Assembly: GCA_963573315.1 (NCBI GenBank)
Contig: OY752141.1
Coordinates: forward strand, 248,001 to 312,000
Origin: Entomortierella parvispora
Taxonomy: Eukaryota > Mortierellomycota > Mortierellomycetes > Mortierellales > Mortierellaceae
Direction: 5' to 3'
Length of the DNA stretch: 64,000 nucleotides
Each line of letters starts with the position of its first letter. Position 1 is the first letter of the stretch. A model generated the notes under the pieces. That model saw nothing but the letters and a program-made list of their open reading frames with translations, did not search any database and had not been told where the DNA came from. The position numbers and the translations under genes are program-made. Positions 50,295-61,055 of this stretch are shown piece by piece.

Positions 50295-53200
50295 CTATGA
50301 TTGTTCCCCCGAGGCTTCAAAAGCCTGAAGGTCAAACATGAACGGGAACTGCCCAAAGTTGGCCTTGAACTCGAATCCTGTTCGCTCGCTTGATCCAATA
50401 GCCGCCGCCGGCCTGGAATCCTTTGAGGACAAAGAAGACGCGTTCGACCCTGCCTTGTCGTCTGGCTGCTCCCTCAACATCGACAATGGCCCTCCAACGC
50501 CTCCTCCGCCGCCATCGACGACCGAAACACAAGGATAACAATCTAGCACATCCACGTCATAGAACGCCTGACCCAAACATTCACCATTGAGGGTAAAGAA
50601 CAACTCTCGAGCTGCGAAATCGACTCCGCATCCCACCACGGATCCCAAACGGAAAGCCGGTCCACGCGCCCGGGCTTTCATCTTGCCCGACAGAGATTTT
50701 GCATTGAGGGATGACCGAGTGGACGAGAGCGAGAGGAAATCGCCAGACTCGCCTGAATAACCAAAGGAATTGGGTTTCCATCCCAAGATCTCGGTCATCT
50801 TTTGGTCCCTGCCGCAGATACCAACCAAGATCGTTCTAAAGACATGTACATCACCACAGAGAGCAATCAAGGTTAGAGTCAAAATAGACAAAGAAAAAGT
50901 TGGAGAAGGCTCAGCAATGTCAGCAAAGAAGAAGAAAAAGATGCGCTGTCAACAAAGCTGCAGTCGAAAATCAGCCCCTCTGTTCTCGAACGTTTAGCGG
51001 CCTCCTCTGTCTAACGACACAATCCCAACCCCCTCGTGCCTTCCACCTCCTAAAAGATTTCTTCTTTTTTTTCCCAGGGCATGGAAAAAAATAGGCAAAA
51101 AGGTAAGGGGGCCTACAGGGATTTCCGTAGATAAAAAGGAACAAAAGCACCGCAAATAAACACCAACAAACTAAAGAGAGTATTGACGTTGCTCTTACCC
51201 AAGTTCCGTCTTTGGCATGTAAAGGATGGTGATTTCAAAGTAAAACACGTCCTTGTCGCGAGGGGACACCAAAGGTCCGCGAATACAACCGGCGTCGCTT
51301 CCTGCAATTGTCGCGTTCAACCAAAACAAAAAAAAAACGTATCAGAAAGTGAACAGAGAGGTTAAAGCGCGTCATTGTCTACAATTGACCGAGTAGCAAA
51401 ATGAATTCTTGAGTTTTTTCTTACCACTAGCAATGACGGATAGTCCGTCCGCTAGGATGGAAAAGACCTTGTCATTTCTTTGTCCGTTATTCCAGACCAA
51501 AAGAGGTGGTACGTGAATGGCCTTGGACATGACAGCCTAGACGAATGGAACGAATCATTAAATGGTCATTTGCCAATGTTGGTCAGGATGACAAGGATTG
51601 TGGTACTCAGCCCAAGGAGATAGTGTCCCTAAAACCTTTTCGACTACTGACCGAAACGCGTCATACCCGCCTCCCGTCCTCAAGAGTCACCCACTCAATC
51701 TTCTCCCTATTGCTTACCTTCTTGTAGCGGACAATATCAAATAGGAATGTTTGGTCGCCAAAGTTGGCATTGATCTCTGTGCCGGCTTGGGAGAGACCAA
51801 TGGCAGGGTACAGCGGGATAGAAGTTTTCAAAAACTTGAAAGCCACGCCCTGTTGTTCGCCATTGAGGGTAAAGAACACGGACTTGTCTAAGAAATTGAT
51901 ACCGCACCCGACAGTGGTACCTTCATCGTATTCGTAGGAATATTTGATATTTTGCTTGCCGTTTCCAAAGTAAAGGCAACCGTCATCGCTGTGGTATCCC
52001 CAAGAATTGAGATCCCATCCTAAAAATATGTATCAACCGTGAGAAAAAGACCAACCACAAACAGAGGGTTCTCAAACAATGAGTGAAAGGAGAAAAGAAA
52101 ACCTTACCAACTTGACAGTTTTTGCGAAGATTCTTGCTCGCAATTCCGATGCTGATGGCACTGCCGCCCTTGAAGCGATCGATAACAATCTCAAAGTAAA
52201 ATACGCCCGACTTTGGGTTGATGGGATGGTTGGCTGTGACCGAAGCCGACACTGTCATGTCATTCTTAAAGTGGGCTAGATGACAAACATACATATCGCA
52301 AAGGAAAAAGAAAAAAAAGGAATTAATCCTCTGAAGCTCTTAGCGCGATACATACCAGTCGTAACTTGGCCTCAACAACTTACATTTGTATCTGATAGAA
52401 TTGCCTTCGACATCGAGCTCTGGAGGTGCCGCATCATGGTCCCAGGCGTCGGGAGGCGAGGCAAAGAGTGCCGGATTGTCAAAAATGGGTGAGCTCTGCA
52501 TCGTGGCTGGTACGACTGCGTCTGCCGTCGACCGACTCTCCACCTGATTCGAACCAGTTCCACTTATAGATGTCTCCATCGCCACAGGGGGTGTGGTGGT
52601 AGGCTTTGAAGGGATTGCAGGGCGCTGAAAGTCCAAATCATCTTCAAAAGAGAGACGGACAGGAGCTTCTGCTCCGGGATGATGGACTGCATGTGGACCA
52701 GGCTTGTACTCTCTTGGGAACACCTCACTCGAATTGGCCGCAGAGCTGCTTCCAGAAGACGGCATTGATCCACTAGAGGATCGAGGGGCGGGGGTGGGCA
52801 TGCTCTTGTCCATGCTGGTCAAAGTTTGAGCGGAAGGATATGGGTTCAGGGGCTGATGAATGAACGTATCCGGAGTCATAGATGGCTGGAACTGTTGCTG
52901 TTGATGGTAAGGGTATGCCTGATACATAGGTTCAGCGGCCTTGGGGTCTGAGTAACTGGGTATAGGGGCCTGCATTGTAGTGCTAAAGTCGTCAGGCATG
53001 CCTGTGTATGAAAACATAAAGTTGGACCCCGTTGGCTGCTGTGTAGGAGGAGGGGAGGATACCATGGGAGGCATCATGGGCGAGACTGGTCTGATATAGG
53101 GCTCTTGGTGGACCTGGTTAGTCACAGGGGTGCTAAACTCAACGGCACCGGGGAGAATCAAGGAAGGTCCTTGGGTTGGGCGAGAGGGGACAATGATACG

Positions 53201-56200
53201 ACCGACTGCCGCTGCAGACATCATGAGTTCGTCTGGGAGATCGAGTGGCAGTTCATACCCAACCACTTTGCAGTTGACAAGGTGTAGTCCAGCGATGAAC
53301 TGAGTACGAGTCAATACAGGGTTTTCTTCCGGATTCAGCAATTGCCTGTGGATAAAAGAGCACAGTATGGATAAATATAAAATATTTTTTTCCTCCCATC
53401 TGAAATGCAGAGTGGTCTTGATCTTACCAAATCTTGCGCAAGTCCTCCTTCATGAGCCCAAGTGTCATAAAGACCTTGCCAGCAATATCGGCTAATGTAC
53501 ACGAGGGGTTCAGCCAGTTAGTCATCAGGATACTCTCACAAACAGTACCACCTGCCAGCAGTGATAGCACCAAGGGAACATACCTGACACACAGTCCTCA
53601 GCTGGACGTTCCCACAAGCCAAAGATGCGCTCGTAGGTGGATTGCTCAGACTCTGTAAACGTCCATTCGAATTGCGTGGCCTCCAACTGCTGCAGCTCGT
53701 AGATTCCAGTATCGCCTGGCAGTTCAGTCGCGGGCGTCTCCTTTCTGATCTCTGCCACTGGCTCTGGGGTAATGGCCCTCTCGATCTGACTCTTCCGACT
53801 GCCGCTGCTTTCTGTCCGTTTGAGAGTGCCTTTACCAAAATCATCCTTACTCGATAGTCCTGCAGAAACGCTGCTGCTGGACTCTGAATTCGAGAGAGGA
53901 ATGCTGGATTGAAGCTCCCGGATAAACGCACTCACGCCATCATCCACATGCCCATCCTCGTCTTCTCCCAGGGAACCCTCGTCCTCGTTTTCGCCTTCTT
54001 CATAAATAGGAGCACCAGACGTGGCACCATCAGCCGCGACAGAGGCAGGTGTTGTAGAGAGATTTTCAACAAGCAGATTAATTTCATCTGACACTGTAAA
54101 CCTCGCACCGGAGGATCCTGCTTGAGGATGGTTCTTCTTGGCAGCCGTGATAGATGCAGGTTTGGGTGGCGGTACTGGAGCCTTGCCGATGGGTGCCAAT
54201 GCCTTTTTCTTGAAAGAGTTGGAAGGCGAAAGGTTATTCCAGAGAGGCGTATTAGCTCCAGAACTTTCGGCGGTGGTGGGACTGAGTGGTATCAAAATGC
54301 TTCCACCCTTGTTTCCTGTCTGTTCTAGTTTTTCACCGACCGAGGCTAACGAAGTATCGATGTGCATCGCAGGCGACCGAGAATGTCCATGACTAGAAGG
54401 CACATCCGATGCCTTGTCCTGATCAGTGTCAGCCGAGTCAGCAAATTCAGAGGGCATTGTCCAATTGCTCATTGAGAAGGAGGAGGCGGCGTCAAGAGTG
54501 GTAGACTGTCTCGGCGATGTGACGGGAGACATGGACTGGACAGTGGTCGGGTTGGCTTTTGCTGCAGCTGGGGGTGGGCTTGAGCTCTTGATGGATGAGG
54601 GATGATCGGACGGCGCTTGATGAAGGTCATCCAGTTCAGTCAAGGGTGATTGTTCGTCCAGTGAGTAAGGCAAGTTATCGACCACAGTCAGCGAGGACTG
54701 ATCCTCCAGAGCGCTGGGCAGGTCGTCGAGTTCTGTTAGTGCAGACTGCTCCTGCAACCCATAAGGCAAGGTGTCGATTTCCGTCAGCGATGATTGTGCC
54801 TCGATAGGGTGAGGCAAAGAGTCAAGCTCTGTCAGGGACGACTGTGCCTCGATCGGGTGAGGCAAACTATCTAGCTCCGTTAGCGAGGATTGAGCTTCGA
54901 TGGGATGTGGCAAATTGTCCAGCTCCGTCAGCGATGACTGGGCTTCAATGGGATGGGGCAAGTTGTCAATCTCAGTCAGCGACGACTGTTCCTCAATGGC
55001 CGAAGGGTATGATGGCCGATCAAGGTTCTGGTATCCGTCATTGTTTGGTTGCATGGGAGGGGCCATTTTCCCAAAACCTAGTCCCGTTGCAGGTGCAGGT
55101 GCAGGTGCAGGTAGTGATGGTGCAGGTCCAGACAATGGTCCCGAACCCCGTCCAGGGAACGCAGTGTTGACTGTCGCGTCGATTTCTGTTAGAGCAGACT
55201 GGTGTTCGATTGCAGAGGGCTGTGCAGGGTACGATCCAGTCGATGCTGACGAATAAGGTTGGGTGTTCCTGCCATGCAAGCCTGTGCTGACAGAAGCCGC
55301 GGGGTCAAGTGTGGTCAACGAAGATTCGTTCTTGTACGACGGACCGGGCGTGATGTCGGTCAGCGAGGACTGATACTCCACAGGTGTGGGCTGCAATCCT
55401 GACGGCGAATACGGGTTGTGAGCCGCTGCTGCCGCAGGCTGCGTTGACGAGGAGCTGCCCAAGTAACTTTGGCGACGACCATTTTGTTGAATGGCCTGGA
55501 GCTGACTCTGGCGTTGAAGCTGAAGTTGGATCTGTGCCTGAAGATCGAGGGCTGAGGGCTGTTGCTCCTGTTGTTTTGGGGGTTGAGTTGCGCCATAATA
55601 CGAGCCACTGGGGGTGGATTGATTTGGAGGTGTGTTGACGGGAGACGGATGGGCCTGAGAAACAGGGGGGGTGTCGACAACCTCGACCTTGATGTTTTGC
55701 TGTGTTTGTTGGCTCTGCCAATTCTTGACCTGAGTCTCGGTCATCTCTGCCTTGTAGAGAATCGGAGGCGCGTTGGAGACGGAGGAAGAGGAGGACCCAT
55801 TGGAGGTAGGTGCTTGAGAGACACTGCCAAAGGTAGGGCCACCAGACACATTGGGGGACACTGACGGGGCGGTAGGCTGCGACGAAGGAAGGGAGGACGA
55901 GGAGGACGCGGAGCCGCCGCCGCCGCCATAATACGAGGATGACGATGAGGGGGGGCCATAGGGGACAGGGGGAGAGGTCTGTGGGGGTGTGTATATTTTA
56001 TACCCCGAGCCCGAGAGTGGACGCGTCGTGGGCGGTTCCTGAGTTTGGGGGCGATGCTGGGTCAGGGGCTGGTAAGAGGGTCGCTGTTGTTGAAGCAGCG
56101 ACTGTGTTGGTGGATAGGCGGGCCATGGAGTGTAGGGTGGAGGGGTAGTGTTGGAGGCCGGAGGGGTTGGGAGAGGCTGGTGAAGGTGCGGGAGGTGTTG

Positions 56201-56299
56201 CGGGGGAGGATAGGGCTGGAACTGCGGTTGCGGTTGCTGCTGTGAGGTCGGAGGAGGCTGTTGGCCATAGGGGGGGTAGTGCCCAGGCTGCGGGTACAT
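50295..56299 (-). CDS. EH domain-SPRY-SPRY protein with 16-residue tandem repeats
   Basis: Eight exons: 56299-53584, 53491-53428, 53345-52384, 52275-52108, 52019-51718, 51536-51425, 51301-51199, 50835-50295; all joins in phase, 1655 residues. Residues 1-430 are Pro/Gln/Ser-rich. Residues about 431-553 are an array of 16-residue repeats with core QSSLTELD; three related motifs lie N-terminal to it. Residues about 870-965 form an EH domain (YERIFGLWERPAEDCVSG, MTLGLMKEDLRKIWQLL, LTRTQFIAGLHLV), the module that binds NPF peptides in endocytic proteins. Two SPRY domains follow: one about 1247-1405 (SGVFYFEIVID, WGYHSDDGCLYFG, GCGINFLDKSVFFTLNGEQQ) and one about 1440-1640 (DVFYFEITIL, GCGVDFAARELFFTLNGECL). 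I infer an endocytic or trafficking scaffold. The start is the ATG beginning MYPQPGHYPPYGQQ; upstream open frame is low complexity. Confidence 0.85.
54640..55010 (-). repeat. Tandem 48-bp repeats coding for a 16-residue motif
   Basis: Eight contiguous units of the form (A/L)xxQSSLTExDxLPxx within exon 1 of the EH-SPRY gene. Inner units are near-identical (PHPIEAQSSLTELDSL), outer ones diverged, so the array grows from the middle. Isolated copies of the core occur around 55185-55210 and 55300-55385. Confidence 0.9.
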
Positions 56300-56900
56300 T
56301 GGAGTAGCAGGCAGGGATGAGCCAAGGGATGAGATGGATGGGTGGGTGGGTGGATGGATGGATGGATGGATGGATGAATGAAGGGAAAGAGAAGAGGAAA
56401 AAGAAAAGGATGAAGAAGAGGAAGAAAGAAAAAAAAAGAGATTGAAATGGATGAATGGTGGCAAAGCAAGCAAAGCAAAAGCAGAGAAGGAGCACAGCCC
56501 AGGAGCAAGGGTGTGCTGTTGCAGTGTGCTGTTGCAGTGTGCTGTTGCAGTGTGCTGTTGCAGTGTGCAGCGAGTGTGCTGTGTGTGCAGTGTGCCAAAG
56601 AGAGCAAGTGTTCCATCCATCCTTCTCTGTCCCTGTCTGTCTGTCATTCCTGCATCCACCCTTCTTCTCTCCTTCCATCCATCGACATTACTTCCATCTC
56701 TTGTCCCGTTCTCTGCTCTGCTCGCTCTCTTCCTCCTTTCTTCGACTGTCGACTCTTTCTTCCTCCTCTTCCTTTCGCCTCTTCTTCCCTCCCTCTCCCT
56801 TTCGACTCTCGCCCTTGTCCTGCCACTCTCTCGTTCTCATTCTCCCTCTGCCAGGACACTGCCCCCCACCCAAACTGGCACCCAACCCCAAACCCCAACC
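56300..56900. promoter_or_regulatory. Divergent promoter region, EH-SPRY gene and LONRF-like gene
   Basis: About 600 bp between the two starts. It contains a GGAT microsatellite (about 56340-56375), a 13-bp minisatellite (56511-56569) and, before the LONRF-like start, a long CT-rich leader. The open frames crossing it on both strands are low complexity. Confidence 0.5.
56511..56569. repeat. 13-bp minisatellite, 4.5 copies
   Basis: Perfect tandem copies of GTGTGCTGTTGCA, followed by decayed GTGTGC sequence to about 56595. Confidence 0.93.
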
Positions 56901-58844
56901 ATGGCCACCTCTTTTTCTTCTTTCTCCTCCTCCTCTTACGACGACTCGGCCTTGCGGCTTGCCTCCAAGCGCACCCGTGCACTTTCTCCCTCCTCCTCCT
57001 TCCGCCCTCTTCAATGCTATCGCTGTCGCACTCTCCTTCACAGCCCCGTCACCCTGCCCTGTGGCATCTCGCTCTGCCATGCATGCATCCCGACCCCACA
57101 AACCATTGATTTCCAATCCCAAATACAATGTCCCCTCCCCGCTTGTGCCCGGTCCGGGTTCCACTTGGTCGGCGAGCTAGCTGTCGACGTGACCCTCCAA
57201 AACATCACCTCAGCTCTCCGCTCCGCCGCCTCCCATTCCTCCCCAACCCTCGCTAACCTCCTCAGTGAGGACCACGAAAACACACGCGAGCACGATCAGC
57301 CCGAGATGCTTTATTACGGCAGTCAGGCCGACCCCGATCCGGCCTGGGATGCCACCCTCGAGGGACTCTTTGATCCGTACACCACCCCACGGACTACCCT
57401 GGCGGCCACCCCCACAAATCTCTCTGGCCTGTCCTCCAAGGCCATCTACAGCAATATCCTCCAGATCATTGACACGATCCGACCCAGAATCCAACAAGAG
57501 ATTGAATGTCAAGTCTGCTTCATGGTCTTTGATCGGCCTCTGACGACCGTCTGTGGCCATACCTTCTGTAGCAGTTGTCTGATCACATCTCTAGACCATA
57601 ACGCGAGCTGTCCGCTCTGTCGGCATCCTTTACCGCTTTATATGTATTTCCATAATCAACCGCCCAACAAGGCCCTTGTTCGCTTTATCCTGTTTCTTTT
57701 GCGCCATCCCCCTTCTTCTTCGCGCGACAAATCGGACCCTGCAGGCAATGAAGACGGTGCAACCACAACAATAGTAGAGCCTCATGAACTGGAAAAAACC
57801 CTCTCCATGACACCTCTCTTTATCAACTCGCTCATCTTTCCTCGGATGCCCTGTTACCTCCTCGTCTTTGAACCCCGGTACCGAAAAATGTTGCGGGACG
57901 TCTTGAAGACCGAGAGCAAGTTGTTTGGGATGGTCTTGCCCCCTCGGTCCAAAAAATATCGACTCGACCATGCCGATTGGGAGCCGAGTGTGGATACGGG
58001 GACACTGTTAAAGGTCATTTCGTGTGAACTCTTGCCGGATGGTCGAGCCTTGGTCGAGACTGTGGGCTTGTCCCGTTTCCAAGTCTTGACTTATTCCATG
58101 ATGGAAGGTTATTTCACAGCAACCTCTATAGAGCTGATCCATGATTTACCAGAGGCCCAAGAGTTGGGATTGGAAAAGGCTGCACTGTTGGAAGCGGCTA
58201 TGAAACTGTATAGGTCAAAAAGGCCAACTGTGGATGCGGGTCCCGATCGGGAGCCAGACCGACAGGAGCTGGATCTCTTGACTAGCAGGCCCTCGTCCCC
58301 AAAGAAAACAACCACGACCACAACAACCACAACGACGGTAACTACGACAATGACCTCGACCACTACCACGACAGAATCGCTTTCGGTTCTCGATTCGACT
58401 CGTGAAATTGAACCTCTGTCATTAGAAGGGTCGCATAGTGAAGGACTTGAGGGAGAGGATGGAGAGGAGGGATCGAAACACGGGACGGTCCGTGTCCGGG
58501 ACGGAGCTGGATCCGATCGACTCTTTTTGCGCGACTTGCACGAGCTGGATCTCGAGACCTTGACACGCGCGCAATTGATGCAATTGCTCCTGGATTTTGT
58601 GGCCCACATGCAGACGCGGCTGGGACCGTTGGCAACCCAGCGGCTGGAGCGTGAGTTTGGAGAGATGGTCGAGGACGAGGGCCAAGTCTTTTCGTTCTGG
58701 ATCGGATCTATCCTCCCCGTGAAGAACGATCTGAAATATGAACTGCTCAAGGAGCGGTCCGTCCGCCGGAGATTGCTCATGGTCTTGGGCTGGATCAAGG
58801 ATATTGAAGCAAAGCGGTCCATGACCGTTTGTACCATCTCGTGA
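56901..58844 (+). CDS. RING finger / LON-substrate-binding domain protein (LONRF-like)
   Basis: Single exon, 647 residues. A degenerate N-terminal RING (about 37-75: CYRCRTLLHSPVTLPCG, LCHACIP) is followed by a complete C3HC4 RING at about 202-245 (CQVCFMVF, TTVCGHTFCSSC, CPLCRHPL). From about 303 runs a LON N-terminal (ATP-dependent-protease substrate-binding) domain: FINSLIFPRMPCYLLVFEPR and RFQVLTYSMMEGYFTA. LONRF proteins act as E3 ubiquitin ligases on damaged or misfolded proteins. A Thr-rich insertion (about 470-495, from an ACN repeat near 58306-58375) lies before the C-terminal helices. The start is the ATG of MATSFSSFSS; upstream frame is the CT-rich leader. AATAAA follows at 58886-58891. 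Confidence 0.88.
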   Translation: MATSFSSFSSSSYDDSALRLASKRTRALSPSSSFRPLQCYRCRTLLHSPVTLPCGISLCHACIPTPQTIDFQSQIQCPLPACARSGFHLVGELAVDVTLQNITSALRSAASHSSPTLANLLSEDHENTREHDQPEMLYYGSQADPDPAWDATLEGLFDPYTTPRTTLAATPTNLSGLSSKAIYSNILQIIDTIRPRIQQEIECQVCFMVFDRPLTTVCGHTFCSSCLITSLDHNASCPLCRHPLPLYMYFHNQPPNKALVRFILFLLRHPPSSSRDKSDPAGNEDGATTTIVEPHELEKTLSMTPLFINSLIFPRMPCYLLVFEPRYRKMLRDVLKTESKLFGMVLPPRSKKYRLDHADWEPSVDTGTLLKVISCELLPDGRALVETVGLSRFQVLTYSMMEGYFTATSIELIHDLPEAQELGLEKAALLEAAMKLYRSKRPTVDAGPDREPDRQELDLLTSRPSSPKKTTTTTTTTTTVTTTMTSTTTTTESLSVLDSTREIEPLSLEGSHSEGLEGEDGEEGSKHGTVRVRDGAGSDRLFLRDLHELDLETLTRAQLMQLLLDFVAHMQTRLGPLATQRLEREFGEMVEDEGQVFSFWIGSILPVKNDLKYELLKERSVRRRLLMVLGWIKDIEAKRSMTVCTIS

Positions 58845-58885
58845 AAAAAAAGACTTGTAGACAAAAAACAAACAACATACCATCC

Positions 58886-58891
58886 AATAAA
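58886..58891 (+). terminator. Poly(A) signal of the LONRF-like gene
   Basis: AATAAA 42 bp after the stop codon, in the 178-bp gap before the convergent Nudix gene. Confidence 0.5.
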
Positions 58892-59022
58892 GAAATATGA
58901 TACCCATTGGAACCAATCTTTTTTATCAAGGTGCTCTCTTCCTTTCCTTTCTTTTCCTTTCCTTTCAGCATTTGGTCTGTAACTTTTATAGTGAACCATT
59001 CGAGGGGGTATATTTTACATAT

Positions 59023-60202
59023 TCACAGTCGAGCAGAAGGCCCATATTTTTCATTGTACCATTGTGTGATCTTGTCCTGGTCAATTATCTGGCCCGGTGC
59101 ATAGACGTCAAAGTCTGGTTCTCGATTGTAAGCCACTGATGCGACGTCGATCAACACGCTCGCCGTCATTCCATAAACAGGCCACCCAACCTCTGAGCGA
59201 TCCACTGCCTGACCTCCTTCCTCATTATCTCCATTATTCTTCCTATTCTTCTTTTCTATTGCCTCTGGTAATGAAAGGATCGCCTGCGTATGATTCGGAG
59301 GCATACCTTCCTCCACCCGCGTGGCCAAGGCGCCGAGCGAGGGTGATCCCTTACTACTACCACTCTTCACTCCATCATTTCCTGAGGATAAAGAAAAACT
59401 CGGCGTATCATCCGGTTGTCCCAGCAGGTAGTTATGCCGTCCACAATGTTCGAAACGATGAACCCGATGAGCCGAAAGGTTCCAATCCATATCAAAATGT
59501 TGATGCCAGTCTGGAGGATTCGGACTCAGGAACGATTCGAGAGGGGACGTGAAGATGGCCACGACCTCGCCTGGGTTCGGATAGAGGACCTTGATGATAT
59601 CTTGCGCGGTCATGTTTGGACAGAAGGTCACGATCGGGGTCACCACCTGCATATGACGCGAGAGGATCGGCGGGAACGAGGTCAGGAACTCGGGCTCTGA
59701 AGTCGAGAGACCGACTTCCTCGAATGCCTCGCGTTTCTAATTCATTGAAAATGAAATTCAAAAACATGCCGACGCGTTTTGGTTAGGAGGCTTGTCATGA
59801 ATAGAGAATTCCCCAAACAGGTCGTTTTCCTTGCCCAACGGATGATGTACGCACAGCAGTGGCGATGAGATCAACGTCTTCGGGGTCTTTTTTGCCTAGA
59901 AAATGAAAAAACTTTGAGGTGAGCATCCGTGTACACGCAAAGTGACGCCACATTACAATCATATTTCCGTTTTTCCTGAGAGGGAAGGGATGCTGTCTTT
60001 TTGTACCTCCAGGAAAGGCAGAGTCGCCGGCATTTGTCCGCAAGGCAGAGGATCTGACAGTAAGGATGACCTCGAGTTCACCCTGAGGATTGGCTACGAG
60101 ACCCACAAGGACAGCAGATCTTTTTGATGTTTGATAGTGGTCTATGAAGGGCGGGTGTGCTTTCAGAGCAGCCAGGGCTTGACGCGATTTTTCAGAGAGC
60201 AT
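59023..60202 (-). CDS. Nudix hydrolase, CoA pyrophosphatase type (NUDT7/PCD1-like)
   Basis: Three exons, 60202-60007, 59895-59855 (41 bp) and 59736-59023; 316 residues. The NuCoA signature (VILTVRSSALRTNAGDSAFP) directly precedes the Nudix box, which is assembled from all three exons: FPGG|KKDPEDVDLIATA|KREAFEEVGL. This pair of motifs defines Nudix enzymes that cleave coenzyme A and its derivatives to 3',5'-ADP and phosphopantetheine; in yeast and animals they are peroxisomal or mitochondrial. The last residues, PSARL, resemble a C-terminal peroxisomal targeting signal (PTS1, SKL-like), which fits Pcd1/NUDT7. A loop rich in Ser/Gly/Asn (about 180-240) is inserted late in the domain. The middle-exon donor is GTGCGT, less common but required by the Nudix box. 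Confidence 0.9.
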
Positions 60203-61055
60203 TGCGGTTATGGGAGAAGGGAAATGTAGATGAATGGAAAAGACAAGGAATGAAAAGTGACGACCACTATAATCGATCGAAGATGGATGGATGGAAAGGA
60301 AGAGAGGAATGAGGCGATAGAACGATAGAATGAAGCAGCGACAGAAAGAGAGTGGGGAAGTTGAGGACCTGCAAGAAGGGAAACTGAAGGAAAGAAGCGA
60401 ACAAACGGAAGGAGAGGACCGAGCCGATCACTTCACTTTCTCACCTTCTCCACACTCGTGTCACATGACGACGGACGACCCTGGACAGTGGACACTGGAG
60501 TGGACGCTTCCTTACTCACTCTCTCTGCAACAATTGACCATTGACCATTGCACCCACGGCTGCTGGAGTGCGTGCAAGTCCGTCTGACTGTAGACGACGT
60601 GTCTATCTTGTCGCCTTCTGCCTCAACATGCTCCTAGTCTACAGATAGACATGGTCCGGCACGTGAAAGAGCCATTGGAGCAAGAGGGGACTATGGCGCC
60701 CTGCTACTACTCTACTAGCACACAGGCCTGGCGCTGCACTGCGCTTCGCCCAGACTGGTCTTGTCCAAAAGCGGGGTTCCCGACGCGGGAAGGGTCATCA
60801 CATTGATTGCATTTCTGCATCTCTGCATGACTCAGCAAAACGACATGCAATGACCGCGCATCTGTCACCTCTCTTTTCTTCATCCTTCAATTATATAACT
60901 CATCCATTCCATCTTCCGTGTAAACCCACGCGCCGCGACTCTTTCCCCCTTCTCTCTTACACCCTCTCTCCTCTCTACCCGGGTACACGCGCCGCAGGCC
61001 AAGGCCAAGAAACAAACACAAATAAACAACAGGCAAACACCATCCAACAAACACC
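60203..61055. promoter_or_regulatory. Divergent promoter region, Nudix hydrolase and nitronate monooxygenase
   Basis: About 850 bp, no gene seen. GATGGATGG-type purine repeats lie near the Nudix start. TATATAA at 60892-60898 is well placed for the nitronate monooxygenase gene, whose leader downstream is CT-rich then CA-rich. Confidence 0.5.
60892..60898 (+). promoter_or_regulatory. TATA box of the nitronate monooxygenase gene
   Basis: TATATAA about 158 bp before the start codon; it would imply a leader of roughly 120 bases. Confidence 0.45.

Noticed and set aside
53525-56659. Start of the EH-SPRY protein at 56659
   Set aside because: The extra ~120 residues are encoded by GGAT and GTGCTGTTGCA repeats. 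The ATG at 56299, opening the Pro/Gln-rich head, is the better start.
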